A stretch of 64,000 nt of DNA from Henckelia pumila (lineage: Eukaryota > Streptophyta > Magnoliopsida > Lamiales > Gesneriaceae), in the NCBI RefSeq assembly GCF_033568475.1, contig NC_133120.1:89050151-89114150 (forward strand), given 5' to 3'. Below are positions 24,603 through 38,203 of this stretch, one piece after another. How positions within the stretch are numbered: the first letter of the stretch is position 1; each line of letters opens with the position of its first letter. Both the position numbers and the translations under genes were made by a program. The notes under the pieces were generated by a model, which worked only from the letters and a program-made list of their open reading frames with translations, was not told the DNA's origin and did no database searches.

Positions 24603-24852
24603 CACCAATTCATCCTTATAATAATTGTGGTAGTTTAGTACTCCCGCCGTTCACACAGATTAAGAAAAATGTATTGGAAAATCAAATTTTATATAAACTT
24701 CCTATTTTATCCCTATTCAATGTATTAAAAAATGATTGTACAATTTTCAAGGTGTATTTAATAGAAGTATATTAGTAAAGAAGTATAAAAAAATATTACT
24801 AAATATGGTATATGACTATATATTTGGGACAAACAAGAAAGAAAACGTGGAC

Positions 24853-25178
24853 CAGTGTTTTCGGAACCGGACCGGCCGGTCCGACCCCAAGAACCGAAAA
24901 ATCGGTCCAATCGGTCAAAACCGGTTGGACGGGCCAAGAAACGGAAAATCGGTTCAACCGGTTTTTCAAATTTTTTTATTTTATTTTTTGAAAATTTAAT
25001 TTTGTTTTATTTTTAAACCTTAGATTTAATATTTTTAAAATTACAAAATATATTATTTATTATATTAAATTATATAAACGTTTTTTCGGTTTCGACCGTC
25101 CGGTTAAAACGGTCCGATCGATTTGACCATTTTTTTAAGTAAACCGGTTCAATCACCGGTCCGATTATGAAAACACTG
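24853..25178. mobile_element. hAT-type MITE with exact 8-bp target duplication
   Basis: The element begins CAGTGTTTTCGGAACCGG and ends with the complement-like GAAAACACTG. It is flanked on both sides by ACGTGGAC (24845-24852 and 25179-25186), an 8-bp duplication as made by hAT transposases. Subterminal ACCGG/CCGGT words are dense at both ends, and the centre is AT-rich. There is no coding capacity. A partial copy lies at 20221-20355. Confidence 0.88.
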
Positions 25179-25186
25179 ACGTGGAC

Positions 25187-26270
25187 AATATAATTGAAAC
25201 GAAGGAAGTATTATATTATTTTGGAGTTTACTCGATGCGTATCGAAATATCACGACTATGAATTCCTATATCATAAAAAAACATGTATTTTGTGAGATCA
25301 CGTGAGATGTGTCACCTTTGTTTATATTTATAGTAAATATTAATAATTTTAGCATTAAAAGAGATATTTGTTTATGGTCGATCCAAATAGGATATACGTC
25401 TCATCAGGGCTTGGATCCAAATTAAGGATTTGGAGGTCGCATATTAAGTGACGACAATATGCGACGGTATCGGAACTATCGATTTTCGGCAATGACTATT
25501 CTCTTTTGACTAGTGGTATATGAGTTCGTTTCCTCCATTTTTCTGATTGAATGTGAGATACGTAGAAATGAAAAAAAAAATTTAAAATTGAGAAACTTTT
25601 TGTTTGAGGACCATAAAAATACCGCTATTAACGAAATCAAAAAAATTTAACTTAATAAAAATCTTAATTTTATGTCATTTTATACTTTATTAAATTCAGA
25701 ATTTAATTTAAAGTTTAGAAGAATTTTTTTACTAATTTTTGTATATTTATTTCTATACGAAAAAGCTAGTCAAAATCGAATCACTTCATCGCGTACTGCC
25801 TCAACTGTTAATGTGTTTATTAAAGTATTTATACATACTTGGGAAAAAAAAATCATACATAATACTAAAACTTTTAAAATTTGGCTTAAAAAAAAAAACC
25901 TTTAAAATTTTCAAGGGTGGGCTCTTGCATGATTTTTTGTATTATAATATAATAACTGCAGTGGTTTGATTAAAAATAAAATAAAAATGACAAAACTTTC
26001 CATAGATCTGCAAACTATGATACTGGATCCATCTATAATTTTTAAATTATTTAATGTTGGAAATTATATAAACCATCTCATATATTAGATTATTTAGGAA
26101 ATTAATGTAATCGTGATAATCAATTGCTGAAGTCTCGCATGGAAAAAATGTCTGGCCTCATGCTCAAAAAAGAAAAAGATCCATGCGCCGATTTATCTCA
26201 AAATATTCTTGATTTTTCCATTTTTAAAAAAAAACAATTATCACAGATCATGTCCATTTCACCATGGAAA
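25187..26270. other. AT-rich spacer
   Basis: No gene recognised. 25290-25410 has GTGAGATCACGTGAG and ATACGTCTCATC at its ends and may be a degenerate copy of the same short repeat seen near 21172 and 27283. The short open frames around 25672-25969 are low-complexity and look random. Confidence 0.35.
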
Positions 26271-26760
26271 ACACTAATTTCCAAATTTATCCACGAAATA
26301 ATGACTAGGACAAATGGACAATATTCCCTTCTATGTTTCAAATAATTAAAACCACAACATTATTTATTTTTGGAAAACTATTCTTTTCAATTTTATTTAC
26401 AAAAAAATAAAATAAAATAAAAGAGAAATGAAATCTATGCCCCAATTTATCCACGACAATTGGACTAGGACAATATTCCCTACATTTCAATAAAAACACA
26501 AAATTCTTTTTCTTTTCTTTTCCCCCCTTTTACAATTATTATCACGTATGATTCTTTTCAATTTCAGCCAAAAATAAAAATTGACTGGGACAGTATTCCC
26601 CCGCATTTCAAATAAAAAACAACAAATTTATTTTCTAATAATCAACACAATTATTTTCAATTCCACGGAAAAAGAAAGGAAAATTACATGCACCAATTTA
26701 TCCACGAAACAATGACTAGGACAATATTCCCCTACATCTAAAAATAATAATAAACAAAAT
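26271..26760. repeat. Degenerate tandem repeat, four units
   Basis: The phrase GACTAGGACAATATTCCC with a following TTTCAAATAAAA recurs at about 26303, 26463, 26583 (as GACTGGGACAGTATTCCC) and 26713, each usually preceded by a CAATTTATCCACGA-like phrase. Spacings are 160, 120 and 130 bases. Units have diverged by substitution and indels. It is not coding and matches no element that I recognise. Confidence 0.65.
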
Positions 26761-27279
26761 CCATGATTATTTTCAATATATGGTGAAAGCAGCACATTTT
26801 TTATTTTTTAAGATAGCAGAATTCCTTTTTTTTTTTAGATAAACATATTCATTCATTCAACTTAGATCCAAGTTTACAACAGAGCATAAAAACAAAAGAC
26901 AAAAGTCCTTAAAATCATGGGAATTATTATTTATATATAAAAAACCCGTGAGAAGCTAAGGAGTGGACAACATTGTTTGCTGCGTAGTTAGGTTGAATTG
27001 ATTAATTATAAAAGATACGATCGGAACCACATCAACAAAAATCGACGGATTTGTGATAGCCGAAACCACTACAAGGACCTCGGATTCAAAAATAACATTA
27101 GACTATTGGGATTGTATTACCAACAAAATACCTTAACGAACCGCCAATTGCCAAAACCTCCACAAAGGTTTATGGAAAACGGATTAGCAAAACAAATAAA
27201 AGTTGCATCTTCGTCCATGCATCTTCACGTTATGTTTTAAAATTATGCTACTGATAATCATTAATTAAAAAAAGTTAGA

Positions 27280-27440
27280 TTCATTATGAGACGATCTCAC
27301 AAATTTATATCTATAGATGGAGGGCCAATTTGATCCATATTTATAATAAAAAAATATCACTTTTGGCATATGAGTTGATATATCTTTTTTATGAGTAGGG
27401 CATGGTCGGATACTCGTTTTACAAAATTGATACGTGAAAT
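27280..27440. repeat. Short dispersed repeat, degenerate copy
   Basis: It begins ATGAGACGATCTCACAAATT, and its interior resembles the inverse of 21172-21325 and part of 39408-39490. It is probably an old MITE or SINE-like family; ends and target duplication are not clear. Confidence 0.35.
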
Positions 27441-27665
27441 TATTTTTATATGAGTGTTTGCTAAAAAAAATATAGGTATTATGTTAGATCAGGCTACTCG
27501 ATTCATATTTAGAGTGAATAATTTTGACATAAGATAATTAAAGGATCGAATCGAATTGGATATTTGTATCATAAAATTGCCAATGAGACAATGTCATAAA
27601 AGTTTTTGTTATTTGATGATAACATTTTTTTAATCTAAACTATATTATAAAGCATCGGAGCTTTA

Positions 27666-27865
27666 TGCTCCGTTTGGTATCAAAAGCCAGACCAGAAAAA
27701 TATTTTTTTTAAAAAATGTTTTTTTAGGTTATAAGATGTTTGGATGGTCATTTAAATGCTTAAAAAACAATTTTAAAGTCAAATTTAGAGCTTTTTCAAA
27801 AGCACAAAATTAGAGCTTAAAAAAACATTTTTTTAAAAAAAATTCTATGAAATCTAAACGAGCTA
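27666..27865. mobile_element. Second Tourist-like MITE, diverged
   Basis: Ends TGCTCCGTTTGG and CTAAACGAGCTA are imperfect inverted repeats. TTA occurs on both flanks (27663-27665 and 27866-27868). At 200 bp it is close in size to the 193-bp element at 13708 and shares its interior words (AAAAAGC, AAGCACTT-like), so the two belong to one family. The terminal match is weaker here, so it is older. Confidence 0.55.
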
Positions 27866-28698
27866 TTAGACTAATCATTTTTGGTGTATTTGGTGTAACA
27901 CTTTTAAATACCAAAAATACTCATAGAAAAAGACAAAAATATTATTTAATTAAAAATATCATAAAATAACCGATTTTAATATATCCACAACTTATATAAA
28001 TCTAACGTATACTTTTAATATACATTAAAACATCTTTTAAATTTATAAAAGTGTTTATTTATCACTCCTAGTCCTAATATATCATTATTGGTGTTAATTT
28101 TAAAATCTCCAATATTATCACTGTCATTATTATTATTGTTATTATCATGAATTTATTATTATTATTTAAGATCTTGTCCTTTATGTCCTTATATTTTGAT
28201 TTTAGTCCATTATCTTCGTTTTATTTGTTTGTTTGTTTGTTTTTACAATTTTAGTAATTTATATTTTACGTGACGCTGACATAGAATGCACGTGTGTAAT
28301 GCCATATTAGCATTTTCGACGAAAAAATACGAAATTTCAAAAAATCAAAAAATAGAATACAAAACTGAAATTTAAAAAACACGAAAGACTAAAATAATAA
28401 AGTGACAAAATTATTAGACCAAAATTACAATTTTTTTCTAAAAATTTAAATTTAAGGGCCTAGGTTTCAAAGTTCAAACCCGCTATTAACAATATCGGCC
28501 CAATTGATTTTGAAATATCGGCCCAATTGAAAGCAAGGGCCGCGATTTTATTTTCATCATTATTTGTGTAAAAAATATTTGACTACTTCAATAAATTTTT
28601 TGGGTTCTTTTTTGTTTTTTATATTTATATATATATATATATTATATATATTATTATTATTTAATATTTTAAAAAAACCCTAACATCGAGCAAGGGAG
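27866..28698. other. Spacer and promoter region of the histone deacetylase gene
   Basis: AT-rich sequence with a TA microsatellite at about 28624-28655. The region just before the gene should include its promoter, but no single TATA box can be chosen among the TA-rich words. No other gene seen. Confidence 0.4.
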
Positions 28699-28719
28699 AT
28701 GGAGACAAATTCATCATAA
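28699..28719 (+). promoter_or_regulatory. Six-codon upstream open reading frame in the HDA6-like leader
   Basis: An ATG opens a reading frame for METNSS followed by TAA, ending 13 bases above the main start codon and in a different frame. If the mRNA starts upstream of it, scanning ribosomes would meet this ATG first, which could lower translation of the main product. The transcript start is not known. Confidence 0.5.
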
Positions 28720-28732
28720 ACAGGCCCAACAG

Positions 28733-31700
28733 ATGGTGAACTCCGGCGGCGGCGCGTCGCTACCTGCTACATGTACCGACGCCCGAAAGCGGCGAGTGTC
28801 GTACTTCTACGAGCCGACAATCGGCGATTACTACTACGGCCAAGGGCACCCCATGAAACCCCATCGCATACGCATGGCTCACAACCTGATCGTCCACTAC
28901 TCCCTCCACCGGCGAATGGAAATCAGTCGCCCATTCCCCGCCGCCGCCGCCGACATCTTACGCTTCCACTCTCCTGAATACGTCGAATTTCTCTCATCCG
29001 TCACACCCGACACGCTTCTCGACCACACCCACTCGCGCCAACTCAAGCGTTTTAATGTGGGAGAGGACTGCCCCGTGTTCGACGGATTATTTAACTTCTG
29101 TCAAGCATCAGCCGGCGGTTCTATCGGCGCTGCTGTGAAGCTCAATCGACAGGACGCGGATATTGCTATAAATTGGGCTGGAGGGCTTCACCATGCGAAG
29201 AAAAGTGAGGCTTCCGGGTTTTGTTATGTTAATGATATTGTGCTTGGAATTCTTGAGCTACTCAAAGTACACAGGGTAATATCAATACAGCCTTTTCAAT
29301 CTTTTACTGGTTCGGTTGCATACACTTTCATCTTAGGCTTGACGAGAATGAAATCTTGATGTCATACTTATTTCCTGTGCTTTTCTTTGCTTGGGTTTTG
29401 GATGTGTTTTTTTTAACTTGACCACCCAATTCGATTTTTGTTTGCATTATTTTTTTCTCAAGTGCGGCGTCATGCTACGGAACACTGCTGAATCAATTCC
29501 ATTTATTACGTAGATACATGCATTGATTCCGTTGGTAAGGTTTCTACTTTCGACTTCCATAGCCTATAAAGAAATAAGTAAGGTGGCGTTTTTATTAAGA
29601 ATTTTTGGAATAGGAAAAACTGAATGAGAAGCATAACATAAAGCACGGCGAGGAAGAACCAGCTCTGTTTAAATTTTCTCTAAGCTTTTCAAAATGAGGG
29701 ACATGGAGCTCCAAAACTGCCTAGCTCTTGAAATCAAATATGTTAGTTGTTAAAGTTTTTTCAACACTTTTGAAAGTATTTTTTTTTTGTCAAAGATACC
29801 TAATTCGCGTCTATGAAGAACTTTTCCAAAGTTTATGGGATATTTGGATGTTTGAAACTGTGTTAAATTTAAATTTCTGAAAATGTTCCTGATTTAGAAT
29901 TTTGAAGGTGATTATATTTTATAATATATGGGAGTGATATCTTAATTTCAAGAGGAGGATGAAACCAATGAACTTTCGAATGAATAACATGAACTGAAGA
30001 ACTCTCTAAGAAACACAAAGATGGTATCTTTGACATATGTTTATTTCACTTATATATGTATAATGAATTCATTGCTTTTGAAATACATACTACCTGTTTC
30101 GAGTTCTTGCATTTCTATGTCTTCAATGTGTGTAGTGCTGCTATCTCTGTTTGTGCGGGCTTTCATGAAGCCATAATTGCTCTCTGGAGATTATGTGACT
30201 GATGCTTGAGATTGTGTGTGATTTATGGGTATAATGTTGAAGAAGTCTTAAACGCCTAAAACACGATAAAATACGAATAAACCTTTATTATAATTGTCAC
30301 GAACATTTGAATACTCTGAGTTGTAGCATGATTACTCTTGCATATTGTTGTTTCTCCTTTGTATTTTAATTTATTTATTTGGATTGCTTTACCTACTTCC
30401 CTTCATAACAAAGCAGTGAAAAATTGTTGTCTTTGTTTTCTCCTCTTGGATCCATGCATGGATACAATTTTTCAAGATTTTTTATAATTATTTTAGACTA
30501 TCTTCAATAGAACCAGTATTTCAGTTGTCCCTCTCATATCTGGCGGGTTATGTTCTGATTTTTGTATTTTCAATGGCAGCGTGTACTATACATTGACATT
30601 GATATTCATCATGGAGACGGCGTTGAGGAGGCCTTTTATGTCACTGATCGAGTGATGACCGTGTCATTTCACAAATTCGGTGACTTTTTTCCTGGAACAG
30701 GGCACATCAAAGACATTGGAGTGGCGGCTGGGAAGAATTATGCTCTTAATGTTCCATTGAATGACGGATTAAATGATCAACATTTCCGAAGTTTATTCCG
30801 TCCCATCATCCAGAAAGTCATGGAGGTGTACCAGCCAGATGCTGTTGTTCTTCAATGTGGAGCAGATTCATTGGCTGGTGATCGGTTAGGGTGCTTTAAT
30901 TTGTCCGTGAAAGGACATGCAGATTGCCTTCGTTTTTTGAGGTCTTTTAATGTTCCTCTCATGGTTTTGGGAGGGGGAGGGTATACAATCCGGAACGTTG
31001 CCCGTTGCTGGTGCTATGAGGTTATTCTCCTCCTTTATGCTTATGCCTGTGTGTTTTATGATTCTCGGAACACGGGCAATTTCTATGTTATTATTTGTTG
31101 TGTTTTCTTGGTTGGTCATAATCACATGAAATCACTAATGGTTGAAACTTTTACTCTTGGTAGACTGCTGTTGCAGTTGACGTAGAACCAGATAATAAAT
31201 TGCCTTACAACGATTATTATGAGTACTTTGGCCCTGATTATACTCTTCATGTGGAACCAAGTACGGTGGAAAATCTGAATACAGACAGAGATTTGGAGAA
31301 AATGAGGTGATTTTCTTGCGCCGAGTTCCATTTGAAATTAGTAATCTCGTTAGTGAAATCAATCAAAATTTGTTTTTAGGTACTTGTTCTACTTTTTGCG
31401 TGTCGTGGAAGTGACTTGAGCTGTTAAGTTTTTGTCCGTCTTTCCGAAGTTTCCTAGTTTAAATTCACAGCGTTTTGTTTTAGACTACTGACAGCTTACA
31501 TCTAATAATAACTGTTGGCCCTAAAAGCTATGTTGGTTCGTACATTTCGGTGTAATACTTAGCCACCATTTCTTTCACTACAAGATTTATGGTAGTATTT
31601 TGTAATATTTTGGGTTTCATTTGTTTTTCCTTGAGAGTCATTGTTTATGTCTGCTTCTATTCACCACTCTTTTATTCAGCCTCATCAGGTCTTGGTTTCC

Positions 31701-32589
31701 ATTAATTTTACTCTTTACGTTGTATCATTAGTCATGTTATGCTATGTAGATTCATTTTGTTTAATTTCTTAGAACTCTCTGGGGTTGCATTTGGATGTGA
31801 GGGAAAAATTGAAGGATGAGTTTAAAATAACTCCATATTGAGATGGATTTGAAGTTCACTACAACAATTCAAAAATTAATTATCAAGGATTTAAAATCTA
31901 TTGTAAACTGGATTTTTCAATGAATACAAATGAACCTGTAGTGTCAGATGGTAATCATATCCTTCTCTCTTTACTTGTGTAGAAGCAGGAACTATGACTC
32001 GTTACAATATGCACTGACCTTTTGAATTAGCATAGTTTACTAAAATTTGTTGGTGCTATTTTCAAGTGTCTTTTAAGTCTCGAAGTGCACATATATTTTA
32101 TAGACTGAAATGGAGTAGTGTCCTTGGAAGCAGTGGCTGATATGTCGACCATTTGCAAATAACCTTTTTAAGCATCAGTTTTCTTGCTTAATAGCCGTTT
32201 TTGGCCATTATGAACTTTTCATGTTTATGTACTGGTCTTAGCATTTTTCTTGTTTATTGTATGTAAGGATATTATTTGTTCACACGTCTCTTTGATTCCT
32301 TGAAATTACAGAAATATGCTACTTGATCAACTTTCTAAACTAGAACATGTACCTAGCGTCCCATTTCAAGTAATGCCTCCAACCACTGAAGTTCCGGAAG
32401 AGGTAAGTTTACTGGGGGAGTGCTCAACACTCTTTCAAATTTAATTTACTTTCCATCATTCCATGCTTAAAATCAGGCATGCTTCATTTTCAGAGAGAAG
32501 AGGGCATGGAAGTGAGGGAAAAACCTCGTATATGGAATGGTGAATTGGATTATGAGTCTGAAGGTGATGAGAATGAGAATTCTCTTTAG
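28733..32589 (+). CDS. HDA6: Class I histone deacetylase, HDA6-like
   Basis: Five exons fit with matching phase: 28733-29275, 30580-31020, 31164-31306, 32312-32402 and 32494-32589, giving 437 residues. The RPD3-type catalytic domain is complete: [20 protein letters not shown] at the start, the paired catalytic histidines in GGLHHAKK (about 153-154), zinc ligands in DIDIHHGDG, then [19 protein letters not shown] and [17 protein letters not shown]. It removes acetyl groups from histone lysines; Arabidopsis HDA6 acts in transposon and rDNA silencing. Sequence agreement is closest to HDA6 rather than HDA19, as I recall them. The C-terminal tail is short (Arabidopsis HDA6 has 471 residues) but keeps the acidic [20 protein letters not shown] ending. 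Introns 1 and 3 are about 1.3 kb and 1.0 kb. Confidence 0.92.
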
Positions 32590-33850
32590 GAAATTTGAAT
32601 TAACAGGTCTATATACGGAGCAAAGGATGTACGAGGTATGTTCCGACCTTGTCATTATGCTATGTCTTTTAATGAAAGAAAGAATTTTCATGATAATATC
32701 CATTATTTGCTGCAGAAATTGGCGCTGTGAACAAAAAGCGGTTTTACATATTAATTTTGAGTTGTTAGAGTTGATGAACTTAAGACATTGGGCAAACCTA
32801 TTTTTATTGAAATTGGCAGAAAATAAAAGATAGTAGGTTCGCTCTCATCTTGTCAGTCCATGTCTAACGAGTTGATGATCATACTAAACTCTTTGGAAAA
32901 TTCTCATGATGAAAATCAATGTTGTGTACATTTCTTCTTCTTGTAAAAAATAATCTTACACTAGATATATGTGACTTCATGTTTCTTGGGATTAAGATTT
33001 GTGGCTTAATGCAAGTAGTTTCTCAGAATCTGAGAGTAGTAGTAGGAAATTTTGACTTGGTGTTTGGAGAAAATGTTTGAAAGGTTCATACGGTGGCAAC
33101 TAGTTGCTGTTTTGTTAAAATAATTATTTAGTAGAACGTTGTAAAAATTAGTTATTGGGTAATTATGGTGCTAGTGTTTGAAAATGATGATTTGAGGTGT
33201 GAAATCATGTGTGATTTAAAGAATTTGGAAATGAAAATTCATAAGAGTAGGACACTGGACATAAAACATAGATGAGTGAAAAGAGATTTTTATCAAACCA
33301 AGCATATTGGTCTCATTAAAAAAAAAGATTGTTCGGGCTGTAACTATTGTTAATGTTTCAGGGGTTGGGTCATTTGATGGAGCCGATAAGGAAGGTGCGA
33401 AAGACCCAAACTGGGGGTTTCCCTTGAATGATATTAGGTTGTGGATAAAACAATGATTTACTATTCAGGTTCGTCGACTAGTCCATCTCTTTCATTTCCC
33501 CTCTTCCTAGTGTACAGGATCCAGCCGGGTAACCTTGGATGCTTTTGATGGATTTTCGACCTTAAAATATGTGCAACACTGAAATGTAATCAGGCGATTT
33601 CTTTATAGTTATTGCCAAGTTTTGTGTACAGTCCCTTTGCGTCTGTGTTATAGTTAATGCTTATGACTTGTACTTTCTGATTGTCTTGTATGTTTATCAA
33701 ATTACAAGTTTATGAGTAGATGGGAATTGGTTTGCATCTTTTTGTTTTTTCCTTTAAAAAAATAATGATTCTTTTTGTTGCTTGTATTGTGAAAAGAAAA
33801 AAAATGAGGGCGCTGAACATTTTATTTTGAAAAACTTATGTACCTAATGA
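32590..33850. other. 3' flank of the histone deacetylase gene
   Basis: Probably 3' UTR and spacer. No further exon that continues the deacetylase reading frame was found, although 33360-33420 has moderately GC-balanced sequence that might be transcribed. No other gene recognised. Confidence 0.4.
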
Positions 33851-33863
33851 TTTGAGTGCTCAA

Positions 33864-34077
33864 TTTTTTTTTTTTAATACAAATTGCATCGAATATCGAA
33901 ATTATATCATATTGCAACACTAAAGAGTAAAATTTGTCCGCATAACTGACGGGACTTTTGAGCATGTACTTGAGACGTACTTGTCTCGAGCTAAGAAAGT
34001 ACCTAAATCTACCTAAATAAATTAGAAAATCTACCCGCAATCAGTGAGAATCGAACCTGAGACTTCGTGGTCTCAGT
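33864..34077 (-). mobile_element. SINE with perfect 13-bp target duplication
   Basis: On the minus strand the element ends in a poly(A) tail (plus-strand T run at 33864-33875) and carries a Pol III B box, GGTTCGATTCTC (34046-34057), near its 5' end. TTTGAGTGCTCAA flanks both sides exactly (33851-33863 and 34078-34090), as expected from LINE-driven insertion. The B box lies only about 20 bases from the 5' end, so the A box is missing and the copy is 5'-truncated. Length is about 214 bp. Confidence 0.8.
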
Positions 34078-34090
34078 TTTGAGTGCTCAA

Positions 34091-34819
34091 ATTGATGCAA
34101 TCGATTCGGATAAATTAGGAATTGCGAGAACTAATTTGAAGGGAATTTAAACTAATATTTCATACTTTTTTTTAAAAAAAATCCGTCAAAAAAGATCATA
34201 CTTTCTTTGTAAGAAGGCGTTGCGAAGCTTTTTGTCCTGATCGGTTTCTAGTTTAATTTTAATTCATTATTTATGAATTTGTCAAAAAAAAGTTCCACGC
34301 CAGAAAATTATATATGCTGCAAGAAAGATACTTCAAAAATGGTCCCTGTGGTATTATGGATTAATGTTTGAGGATACGTGTCGAATATTTTGTAAGAGTA
34401 TCAATAAAATAAATCGATGAAAAAGATATTAGAGTATGAAATACAACATGTAACATAAACATTAATATAAATATTTTTTGTTTTTAAAAAAGTTTGGAGA
34501 AAACATAAATCGCGAAAGATAAATTTAGGCATAATATTAAAATTCATGGATGATGTGCTACCAGAGACAAGGGTCAAACAAATTCAAAGTATATATTTTT
34601 CATTTAAATATCTGTTCAATAACTCGTTGATTGCAATGCGAACATAAATTTATCCCCCACCAAAAACCATTTCGTTACATGATAGTAATATATAGTGTAT
34701 GATGACGAAAACCATACGCAGATGATTTCCTTGAAATATTAACTTTGTAAAAACACTGTAAAGAGAAACAAAGCAAAAAATGCGTACGAGCTTTTACAAA
34801 CCAAGAAGGTTCTTATATA
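34091..34819. other. Spacer below the TAR2-like gene
   Basis: AT-rich. No gene recognised. The part nearest 34820 is probably the 3' UTR of the minus-strand aminotransferase gene. Confidence 0.4.
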
Positions 34820-38203
<3,384 letters not shown>

